30,637 bases of DNA from a virus. This document shows, piece by piece, positions 6,453-12,083 of the stretch. A program made the translations under genes and the position numbers. The stretch is taken from IMG/VR virus record IMGVR_UViG_3300025159_000081, positions 1 through 30,637 of that record; one strand, 5' to 3'. The notes beneath the pieces were generated by a model that worked only from the letters and a program-made list of their open reading frames with translations, was not told the DNA's origin and did no database searches. The stretch's first letter is position 1, and the number at the start of each line of letters is the position of its first letter.

Positions 6453-6824
6453 ATGCCAGTAGACTGCACCTTTTGCAACGTCGGCGTATCGACAGTCTGC
6501 GCCGACCCTGACTGCAACAATCACATCTGTCCAGCACACACCGATGAAGATGGCAGGTGTTGGGGCGTCCATGAGCGTATCTCTGAAGCCGCTCCGGGGG
6601 CTCAGGACGAAGAGGCTCAGAGCGAGTCGGAAGACGAGTCCGAAGAGGGGCCTACGGAGTCGGAGGCTGAGGGGGATGCCGAGCCGCCTGCCGAGCCTGA
6701 GCCTGACGAACCTGCTCCGGAAACGGCAGAGACGACGGAGGCGGACGCACCGCCCGATACGACCGAGCCCGTGGCCGAACCACGTCGTCGGCGCGGTCGA
6801 AGCGATGCGAGTCCTTCCGAGTGA
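6453..6824 (+). CDS. Cys/His protein with a long acidic tail
   Basis: A 123-aa protein. The N-terminal 35 residues hold a Cys/His cluster (CTFCNVGVSTVCADPDC, then HICPAH) that probably binds zinc. The rest is a low-complexity Glu/Pro/Ala/Asp tail of about 75 residues ending in a basic patch (EPRRRRGR). Acidic tails like this often mimic DNA or bind basic proteins; that is inference. ATG 6453 follows AAGGAG at 6441-6446 with 6-base spacing. Its 3' part overlaps a possible minus-strand gene. Confidence 0.75.
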   Translation: MPVDCTFCNVGVSTVCADPDCNNHICPAHTDEDGRCWGVHERISEAAPGAQDEEAQSESEDESEEGPTESEAEGDAEPPAEPEPDEPAPETAETTEADAPPDTTEPVAEPRRRRGRSDASPSE

Positions 6825-7089
6825 TGTCGATCTGACGCTCTAGCTCCCGCGCCAGTCCATAACTCACTCTTAACGAGGCGATCAGAGACCTCCTGATGTA
6901 ATCCAATCGGGGGGTTCTCAGTCGTTTGTGAACAAGAAAGTAGTGTCCGTCAGCAAGTAAGCTGGCTAGTTTGACGAGAGGCCGTCGGGTTCCGTAGAGA
7001 ACATTGTTCTTTGCTCCGAGATTTCCCGCCCCCCACACGCGCTTAGCTGCGTCTTCCAGGCGCGGAATCTTCTGCTCAAGTTCACCCAC
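6652..7089 (-). CDS. Possible hypothetical gene or frameshifted continuation
   Basis: A GTG at 7089 opens a 145-aa minus-strand frame that fills the 6825-6965 region, where nothing else is found. It reads like a real helical protein there (LVKLASLLADGHYFLVHKR, then SLIASLRVSYGLARELERQ). Its last 55 codons run antisense to the acidic tail of the gene at 6453 and are low-complexity. It overlaps the end of the gene at 6966-7325, whose frame looks poorer from about 7120 onward. It could be a separate gene, or that gene's C-terminus after a one-base shift. Confidence 0.4.
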   Translation of the reverse strand: MGELEQKIPRLEDAAKRVWGAGNLGAKNNVLYGTRRPLVKLASLLADGHYFLVHKRLRTPRLDYIRRSLIASLRVSYGLARELERQIDITRKDSHRFDRADDVVRPRARSYRAVRPPPSSLPFPEQVRQAQARQAARHPPQPPTP

Positions 7090-7325
7090 ACTCTCCCCAA
7101 AGTCTCTGACGGTACTGTCTTCCTGACCTCCATGTAATCCTGCATCTCCTGACGGACTGTGTGTATCTCCAAATCCGGCCAGCCCGTCAGAATCAGCTTC
7201 AAGGGCAGAGTCGGCTGCGGCAGAAGCATCTTCGTCTTGGCGTAGTTCGCGGCTGCCCAAGCGGGGTCTCCTTCTTGCACTATCCATGTATGTCCGTACT
7301 CGTCTTCGCAGGCGATGTACGCCAC
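6966..7325 (-). CDS. Hypothetical protein after the ERCC4 nuclease
   Basis: A 119-aa protein whose ATG overlaps the last base of the ERCC4 gene's stop codon region, so it is probably co-translated with it. The first 65 residues look genuine (MAYIACEDEYGHTWIV, then WAAANYAKTKMLL and LKLILTGWPDLEIHTV). The remainder is less convincing, and a better coding frame starts nearby at 7089. No family recognised. The first half has the look of a small alpha/beta accessory protein. Confidence 0.55.
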   Translation of the reverse strand: MAYIACEDEYGHTWIVQEGDPAWAAANYAKTKMLLPQPTLPLKLILTGWPDLEIHTVRQEMQDYMEVRKTVPSETLGRVWVNLSRRFRAWKTQLSACGGREISEQRTMFSTEPDGLSSN

Positions 7326-8014
7326 TATATCTTCCTGACCATTAAGTCCTGAATCCTCTTAACCGTCGTAGGCCCAACATGAGGTATAGTTTGAACCTCA
7401 TCAGGGTCTTCCATACAGCGACGGAATATCATCCACAGATTCGGGTAAGCAGAGGATAGATTATCGAGCACAACCTTACCTATCATCGGTTCCATAAACC
7501 GACGCGCTGGGCTGACCTTATTTGTCAGTGTTAACGGTCTTCGGTTCTTCTCTACAATGTACTTGAGATTACCGTTCATCGTCCGCATAACCTGTACAAT
7601 GGCGGCGGCTGTAAACTGCGGTGGGACGAAGGGAAGGATGATGGCACCTAAGCAGGCTAACTCGATGAAGGCGTGGTAGGTGGCCATATAGTTCCACTGA
7701 CGCTTGCCTCTGTGCGTGCGAACCATCTTCCCGCTTTCACTTGGTATCAAGCGCCCCTCTGGAAGCAAGAAGGCCACATCTGCATCCTGAGTCAGCCGAA
7801 GCATCTGATCATACAGCGAGCCATCAGCAAGACAGCTCAGGAAGTCATTGGCCTCTTTCCGCTCCATCAACCAAGTCTTGCCTCGTTTAGATAGCGAACC
7901 GTAGTCCCCAGAGTTCATCTTCTCTCGGACGACCTTGACCCCTAGCTTACCAATGTCATCCGCTATTCGTTTGGGGTCACGAGTGTCCGCAGTCAGTACA
8001 TCCAATTCCAACAT
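7325..8014 (-). CDS. ERCC4-type (XPF/MUS81) structure-specific nuclease
   Basis: A 229-aa nuclease likely to cut branched or flapped DNA in recombination or replication. The ERCC4 signature is visible: D10-x-R12 near the N-terminus, G-D-Y at 36-38, then E51-R52-K53 with D57 following (the GDY...ERKxxxD core). The last 25 residues contain a helix-hairpin-helix (TIPHVGPTTVKRIQDL), the usual DNA-binding partner of this domain. Its ATG shares a base with the TAA of a small upstream ORF (TAATG at 8012-8016). Phages use such nucleases for recombination intermediates; the exact substrate is not readable. Confidence 0.88.
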   Translation of the reverse strand: MLELDVLTADTRDPKRIADDIGKLGVKVVREKMNSGDYGSLSKRGKTWLMERKEANDFLSCLADGSLYDQMLRLTQDADVAFLLPEGRLIPSESGKMVRTHRGKRQWNYMATYHAFIELACLGAIILPFVPPQFTAAAIVQVMRTMNGNLKYIVEKNRRPLTLTNKVSPARRFMEPMIGKVVLDNLSSAYPNLWMIFRRCMEDPDEVQTIPHVGPTTVKRIQDLMVRKI

Positions 8015-8174
8015 TACTGTTTAAGCGCCCACCAACGACGACGGCTTGCCGCTATTTTCATGCGCGTCTCGACTGAGTGTGTTTTACCCAAACGCGCCAT
8101 ACGCATCTGGCAGTTTGTCCCACATAACGAAGCTCACCGTTCTCACCCACGAGACTGTAGATTACACCACTCAT
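8014..8174 (-). pseudogene. Remnant of a GIY-YIG/NUMOD3 homing endonuclease
   Basis: Two short minus-strand ORFs together resemble a decayed homing endonuclease. ORF a (8058-8174, 38 aa) begins MSGVIYSLVGENGELRYVGQT, the diagnostic first part of a GIY-YIG nuclease with both tyrosines. ORF b (8014-8106, 30 aa, another frame) is MARLGKTHSVETRMKIA followed by ASRRRWW, a NUMOD3-type DNA-binding motif. A one-base shift near 8106 would join them. About 70 residues of the GIY-YIG domain, including the catalytic Arg/Glu region, are missing, so it is unlikely to be active. ORF b ends in TAATG with the ERCC4 start and may still be translated. Confidence 0.6.
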
Positions 8175-8189
8175 CAACCGTTTTTACTG

Positions 8190-8426
8190 TCAACTTCTAA
8201 ACTTGCCATTGAGCAGTTTGGTGAGAAGCGCGTAACCTTGTCTGGATGAGCGAGCGTTGACTACTCTCTGAGCACGGTGTAGTGAACAGGCAACAGCGGA
8301 GTAAGATATATCCATTGTCTCCGCAATCTCTCTGTTCGAGAGGCCGCTCAACAGAGCAAGCTCGACGACCCTTCGTTCTAGGTCAGTCAGCCGTCGCCTC
8401 TTCTGCTTCGTTGTTATCAGTATCAT
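8190..8426 (-). CDS. Small LuxR/sigma4-type HTH regulator
   Basis: A 78-aa DNA-binding protein. The core LTDLERRVVELALLSGLSNR, continuing EIAETMDISYSAVACSLHRA, is a helix-turn-helix of the LuxR/sigma70 region 4 kind, with a basic N-terminus (KQKRRR). ATG 8426 is preferred: an upstream in-frame TTG at 8495 falls in the -35 box of the gene's own promoter. GGGG just before the ATG is a weak ribosome site. The gene is divergent from the UDG gene, and the promoter region between them holds two perfect palindromes. Autoregulation and control of the rightward genes are therefore likely, but inferred. Confidence 0.78.
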   Translation of the reverse strand: MILITTKQKRRRLTDLERRVVELALLSGLSNREIAETMDISYSAVACSLHRAQRVVNARSSRQGYALLTKLLNGKFRS

Positions 8427-8433
8427 ACCCCTA

Positions 8434-8462
8434 TTGACTTGAGCGAAAGTTTCGCCTATACT
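8434..8462 (+). promoter_or_regulatory. Rightward promoter for the UDG-polymerase unit
   Basis: The -35 box TTGACT (8434-8439) is followed by a 17-base spacer and -10 box TATACT (8457-8462). The predicted start is near 8469, giving a leader of about 14 bases that contains AGGA (8471-8474) before ATG 8483. The spacer holds a perfect palindrome (8443-8455). This is a near-consensus sigma70 promoter. Confidence 0.78.
8443..8455. repeat. Operator-like palindrome in the promoter spacer
   Basis: GCGAAA-G-TTTCGC is a perfect 6+6 inverted repeat with one central base. It sits between the -35 and -10 boxes of the rightward promoter and just downstream of the leftward start site. A protein bound here would block the rightward promoter. 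The divergent HTH gene is the obvious candidate binder. Confidence 0.6.
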
Positions 8463-8471
8463 CTGAGTATA
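8457..8471. repeat. Palindrome formed by both -10 boxes
   Basis: TATACTC-T-GAGTATA is a perfect 7+7 inverted repeat. Its left arm contains the -10 box of the rightward promoter, and its right arm, on the other strand, the -10 box of the leftward promoter. The two promoters therefore cannot be melted by two polymerases at once. It may also be a repressor site. Confidence 0.65.
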
Positions 8472-8495
8472 GGATAAGTCGAATGTCTGTGTCAA
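8466..8495 (-). promoter_or_regulatory. Leftward promoter for the HTH regulator unit
   Basis: Read on the minus strand, -35 TTGACA (8495 to 8490, perfect) is followed by an 18-base spacer and -10 TATACT (8471 to 8466). The start is predicted near 8459, 33 bases before the regulator ATG. Its -35 lies inside the first codons of the UDG gene, so rightward transcription would run through it. Confidence 0.72.
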
Positions 8496-9025
8496 CCTGC
8501 CCGCCTGAGCTTACGATCTGTAAGGACTGCCGTTTGCATGAGAAGGCGACGCAGGTTGTCCCTGGTGAGGGGTCTCTGGGTGCGAAGATACTGTTTCTAG
8601 GAGAGGCTCCTGGATATAATGAAGACCGACTGGGGCGACCGTTTGTAGGTAGGGCTGGTAACGTCCTTGACAGCATCCTGCGAGACCTTGGGATCAAGCG
8701 TAAGGACGCTTACATCACCAACATCGTGAAACACTGGCCTGAAGGGAACCGCGACCCCTTGCCCGATGAGATCGCCATCTGCAAGAGGTGGTTGGATTTG
8801 GAGTTAGAGATAGTCAAACCCAAACTGATAGTCTGTCTAGGGCTGTTCGCCGCCAGCCGGTTCTTCCCCAACAAGGCCAAAATAGGCTCGTTCAGAGTCC
8901 TGCCGGATAAGACCATCGTTGTCAGTGTCTACCACCCAGCGTTCTTCCTCCGCGCCCGCCGTCCGGCGATACGACAACAGATTTTGGCAGGTATCAGGGA
9001 GGGATTAGAACTTGCCAAAAGCTAA
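8483..9025 (+). CDS. Family 4 uracil-DNA glycosylase (Fe-S)
   Basis: A 180-aa enzyme that removes uracil from DNA. Motif 1 is GEAPGYNEDRLGRPFVGRAG (residues 40-59), with the family 4 GEAPG pattern. TNIVKHWPEGNRDP forms the middle of the active site, and VYHPAFFLR is motif 2 with the conserved His. Four cysteines (C13, C16, C100, C118) have the spacing that binds a 4Fe-4S cluster in family 4 enzymes. It is the first gene behind the 8434 promoter. A phage that makes its own UDG presumably uses thymine, not uracil, DNA and repairs dUTP incorporation or cytosine deamination; that is inference. Confidence 0.93.
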   Translation: MSVSTCPPELTICKDCRLHEKATQVVPGEGSLGAKILFLGEAPGYNEDRLGRPFVGRAGNVLDSILRDLGIKRKDAYITNIVKHWPEGNRDPLPDEIAICKRWLDLELEIVKPKLIVCLGLFAASRFFPNKAKIGSFRVLPDKTIVVSVYHPAFFLRARRPAIRQQILAGIREGLELAKS

Positions 9026-9344
9026 GAGCCGCCGTCTTCAAACCGGCAAGGACTCTTATTGGGGTGGACAGCCAGACATAGTAGGTCGGAATGAGATCGC
9101 TGATGCTATCTCAGAGGCTCAGGACGCGCTAGGGTTGACAGACCTCATGCTGGCTAAACGCGCACACGTTACCGTGAAACTGATTCGGTTCTTCAAACGG
9201 CCATTAGGCTCCCATAACGTAGTTGCTGGTGGATTTTATACGGCAAGCGCCAGGATGTCCGTCAACGCCCACAGAGCCGAATGCTTAAAGAGGATAACAG
9301 ATACATTAGAATCCTGCTTAACAAGGAAGATTAAAAATGCGTGA
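9012..9344 (+). CDS. HTH-like (XRE-type) small protein
   Basis: A 110-aa protein starting at TTG 9012, 8 bases after GGGAGG and inside the last codons of the UDG gene. Residues 37-65 (ALGLTDLMLAKRAHVTVKLI, then RFFKR) fit an XRE/Cro-type helix-turn-helix with a degenerate second half. The N-terminus is basic (PKAKSRRLQTGKDS). It overlaps the macro domain gene by 8 bases. It may be a DNA-binding regulator of the operon or, with the macro gene, half of a two-gene module. The HTH call is tentative. Confidence 0.65.
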   Translation: MPKAKSRRLQTGKDSYWGGQPDIVGRNEIADAISEAQDALGLTDLMLAKRAHVTVKLIRFFKRPLGSHNVVAGGFYTASARMSVNAHRAECLKRITDTLESCLTRKIKNA

Positions 9345-9816
9345 AGTAGTTGGAGACCTTTGGGAAGTTGAAGCCGACGCCCGCGTCATTACAACCAACG
9401 GCACTATCAAAAAGAACGGCGCTGCTGTTATGGGGCGCGGTGTAGCGAAGCAGGCGAGCGTTAAGTATCCCATTTTGCCCTACGCACTGGGGGACATGCT
9501 TAAAAGCGTTGGCAATGTGCCCACCGTCTTCCGCCACTTAGACAACACCATTCCAATTATTACGCTTCCGGTCAAGCACGAATGGTATCAAAAAGCCGAT
9601 CTCGCTTTGATTGAGAAGAGTCTCCAACTCCTTGTCGATGTCGTAGATAAAGAAGGGTTTGAGGTTGTCGTGTTACCACGTCCAGGCTGCGGCAATGGAG
9701 GTTTGGCTTGGGCAGATGTAAGGCATATACTTGCATGGTATTTGGACGACCGCTTCTTGGTGCTTAATTACAATGGTGAACCTCTCCCTATATCTAAAAC
9801 TCCACGGCTGCCTTAA
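9337..9816 (+). CDS. Macro domain protein (ADP-ribose binding/hydrolase)
   Basis: A 159-aa single macro domain. The ADP-ribose pocket motifs are clear: VITTNGTIKKNGAAVMGRGV (the N-G and GxGxA loop) and PRPGCGNGGLAW (the second phosphate loop). The GCGNGGLxW form resembles the DarG and Poa1p-like branch that removes ADP-ribose from DNA or clears ADP-ribose 1''-phosphate. AAGGAAG precedes ATG 9337. In a phage the likely jobs are reversing host ADP-ribosylation defence (for example DarT on DNA) or recycling ADP-ribose; this is inferred from family knowledge. It sits in the replication operon, two small ORFs upstream of polA. Confidence 0.88.
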   Translation: MREVVGDLWEVEADARVITTNGTIKKNGAAVMGRGVAKQASVKYPILPYALGDMLKSVGNVPTVFRHLDNTIPIITLPVKHEWYQKADLALIEKSLQLLVDVVDKEGFEVVVLPRPGCGNGGLAWADVRHILAWYLDDRFLVLNYNGEPLPISKTPRLP

Positions 9817-9838
9817 AATACAAGGCCATTTAGCCGCA

Positions 9839-9904
9839 ATGCACCTTCGGCAGAAGCCGCTGACCTGTTATCAAGCTGGCATCGTTCTCTGGTTTGTCGG
9901 ATGA
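9839..9904 (+). CDS. Possible 21-aa hydrophobic leader-type peptide
   Basis: A short ORF in the 176-base gap between the macro and polymerase genes. It starts at ATG 9839 and ends in an ATGA overlap with the next small ORF. The C-terminal part is hydrophobic (YQAGIVLWFVG). There is no strong ribosome site. The chain of overlaps is the main support, and it may be non-coding. Confidence 0.25.
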   Translation: MHLRQKPLTCYQAGIVLWFVG

Positions 9905-9996
9905 AAAGTGGAGTTCGCTGTTGGGTCGGAGCTTGTCTCCGTGTGTTCAAAAATCAGCGTGCGCTGATTAGGCACTGGCGTAAGGCAGGACATTGA
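9901..9996 (+). CDS. Possible 31-aa basic peptide
   Basis: The ATG at 9901 overlaps the previous stop (ATGA), and its own TGA overlaps the TTG start of polA (TTGA at 9993-9996). It is strongly basic (LRVFKNQRALIRHWRKAGH) with two cysteines. Two successive 4-base overlaps make translational coupling plausible. No family, and the length limits confidence. Confidence 0.3.
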   Translation: MKSGVRCWVGACLRVFKNQRALIRHWRKAGH

Positions 9997-12080
9997 TACA
10001 TCTTATCCTCGATTTGACAACAGAAAAAGAGTTCCATTTTATCATCAAAGAGGGCCTACACCGCTACTTCCGTCCGACACATACTTCCACTCTCGTTGGC
10101 CCAGGCAACGGTTCTCAACCGTCAAGTTTCATCCGCGAAATCCTTGTCACAGACCGACCGGAGAGTTTCGTTTACGACATCCCTACCTACTTTGTCCGTG
10201 CTGACATGCTTTCAGAGCCACTGTTTGTTGACGATCTCGTTTGTAAAAAGTTGACTGGTTTAGACCTACCAACGTGGCGAGCTTACCAACACACTTTGAC
10301 CGTTGACACGATTCCTCGACACAAGAAAAAGAGTACGGCACGGAAGCTACGAATTTCTGCTTACGTTGCTGAACATACCCAACCAGAACCTATCGAGGAC
10401 ATCAACTACACAGAAGTTGATCTAGGGCATCTGCAACAGGTTATCGATGAGATGAAAGTGTGCGACCTTTATGCCTTGGACGTGGAGACAAATGCTCTAG
10501 ACCCGTACTCTGGAAATGTCTGCATGACTCTCTCGTTGGCGCATGGTCAAGCGTATTACATCCCCGCTGAACTGATACCGCGTATTCTCCTTCATGTGAA
10601 CTGGAAGCGAGTCACCGGAGCTAACCTCAAATACGACATGAGATGCCTAGACACCTATCCAGATGAAATAGGTGATGACACTTTGCTCATGGCCAGCCTG
10701 TTAGAAGTACCTCTTGGGCAGCGCAGCCTCGGTCAGATGGTGAAGAAAGAATTTGCCTACCAGATGGTCGAGTTTGATGATATCGTCCCCAAAGGAGAAT
10801 CCATCGCCAGCATTGACCACAAGAGGCTCGTTTTCTACTCCTGTGAGGATGCAGATTGGGTTCGCAGACTCACTCTGCAACTGAGACCTCGCCTGACCGG
10901 AGACAAGTTGAAAATCTACACCATACAACGCCGTCTGTCACCTATCCTTGCCGAGATGGAACAGAACGGCCTGTTGACTGACAGGACGGCACTCAGGGCG
11001 CTCAGACGTACACAGGTGCGGTCTATCGTCAACATCCGACGAGAGATATACCGTCAGGCCGGACATCGGCTTGACCTCAACTCTCCCGTGCAAGTCGGCA
11101 AAGTTCTGTACGACGAGCTGGGCATCCCCAGAAAGCGGTTTGCCAAGAAGCAGGCCAGTACCGCTGAGATAGCATTGCAGGAGATGTCGCACCCTATAGC
11201 CAAAGCAATATTGGCCTACAGGGAGCAGCATAAGCTCTGGTCTACCTACACCAAACCTCTACTTGAGAAAGCTCACCCCCTGACCGGACGAGTCCACCCT
11301 GAGTTCAACCCAGCCGTAGCCAGCTCTGGTAGGCTGTCGTGCAAAAACCCTAACGGTCAGAACATCCCGAAGACTCCGACCTATCGTTCAGTGGTAATAG
11401 CAGACGACACCAATTCCTTATTGAAAATCGACTTCGACCAACTGGAGCTACGTGGGCTTGCTGGAATGAGTGGGGGCAGTAGTATGCGTCGGATTTTCGA
11501 ATCGGGTGCCAATATACACGCGCACACAGCCTCTATCATACACGGGATACCTGTGTCTCAGGTGATAAAAGACAGTCCTGAGTACATGGACGGCAAGCGG
11601 GGTAACTTCGCTATCGTCTATGGCGCTATGGAACGCAAGGTCATGGAGATGTTCGGCTGCTCCTTCGACGAAGCAAGGTATATACTTCAGCAGCTTGAGG
11701 TAGCCTTCCCCGACGAATTTGACTTCATACACTCTGAGAGGGAGCGGATACGTTTAGAGCGGAAGGCCACAACTCTCTACGGTCGGGAGCGTACGTTCGG
11801 AGACTTTGTACCCATTGACGCAGTTGAGCGCGAGGGGTTCAGTCACATCATACAAGGCTCAGCGGTTGAGCTGGTCTTCTTGGCGATGATCGCCGTGATG
11901 CCGGTCATCCGACGCTACAAAGCTCTACTTATCAACCAGATTCACGATGAGATATTGGTTGAGTGCTTATCAACAACCGTGCACGATTTGAGAGATGAGA
12001 TCGTGCCGATGATGGAAGCGGTTAAGTTCTCTATACCGTTGAAGGTGACTGCGAAGATAGCACCCTGTTGGGTTATCTGA
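9993..12080 (+). CDS. polA: Family A DNA polymerase with 3'-5' exonuclease
   Basis: A 695-aa replicative polymerase of the phage PolI type. The proofreading domain has D163-x-E165 (LDVETNALD), GANLKYDMRCLD and YSCEDADW. The polymerase motifs are motif A D480-F-D-Q-L-E485-L-R487, motif B K535 to Y543 (GKRGNFAIVYG) and motif C H651-D652-E653. There is no 5' nuclease domain, as is usual in phages. F539 occupies the position of E. coli F762. The invariant O-helix Arg, four residues before K535, appears to be Y531. The TTG start at 9993 follows AAGGCAGGA. The stop lies 3 bases from the converging tail gene, with no visible terminator. Confidence 0.95.
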   Translation: MIHLILDLTTEKEFHFIIKEGLHRYFRPTHTSTLVGPGNGSQPSSFIREILVTDRPESFVYDIPTYFVRADMLSEPLFVDDLVCKKLTGLDLPTWRAYQHTLTVDTIPRHKKKSTARKLRISAYVAEHTQPEPIEDINYTEVDLGHLQQVIDEMKVCDLYALDVETNALDPYSGNVCMTLSLAHGQAYYIPAELIPRILLHVNWKRVTGANLKYDMRCLDTYPDEIGDDTLLMASLLEVPLGQRSLGQMVKKEFAYQMVEFDDIVPKGESIASIDHKRLVFYSCEDADWVRRLTLQLRPRLTGDKLKIYTIQRRLSPILAEMEQNGLLTDRTALRALRRTQVRSIVNIRREIYRQAGHRLDLNSPVQVGKVLYDELGIPRKRFAKKQASTAEIALQEMSHPIAKAILAYREQHKLWSTYTKPLLEKAHPLTGRVHPEFNPAVASSGRLSCKNPNGQNIPKTPTYRSVVIADDTNSLLKIDFDQLELRGLAGMSGGSSMRRIFESGANIHAHTASIIHGIPVSQVIKDSPEYMDGKRGNFAIVYGAMERKVMEMFGCSFDEARYILQQLEVAFPDEFDFIHSERERIRLERKATTLYGRERTFGDFVPIDAVEREGFSHIIQGSAVELVFLAMIAVMPVIRRYKALLINQIHDEILVECLSTTVHDLRDEIVPMMEAVKFSIPLKVTAKIAPCWVI

Positions 12081-12083
12081 GCA

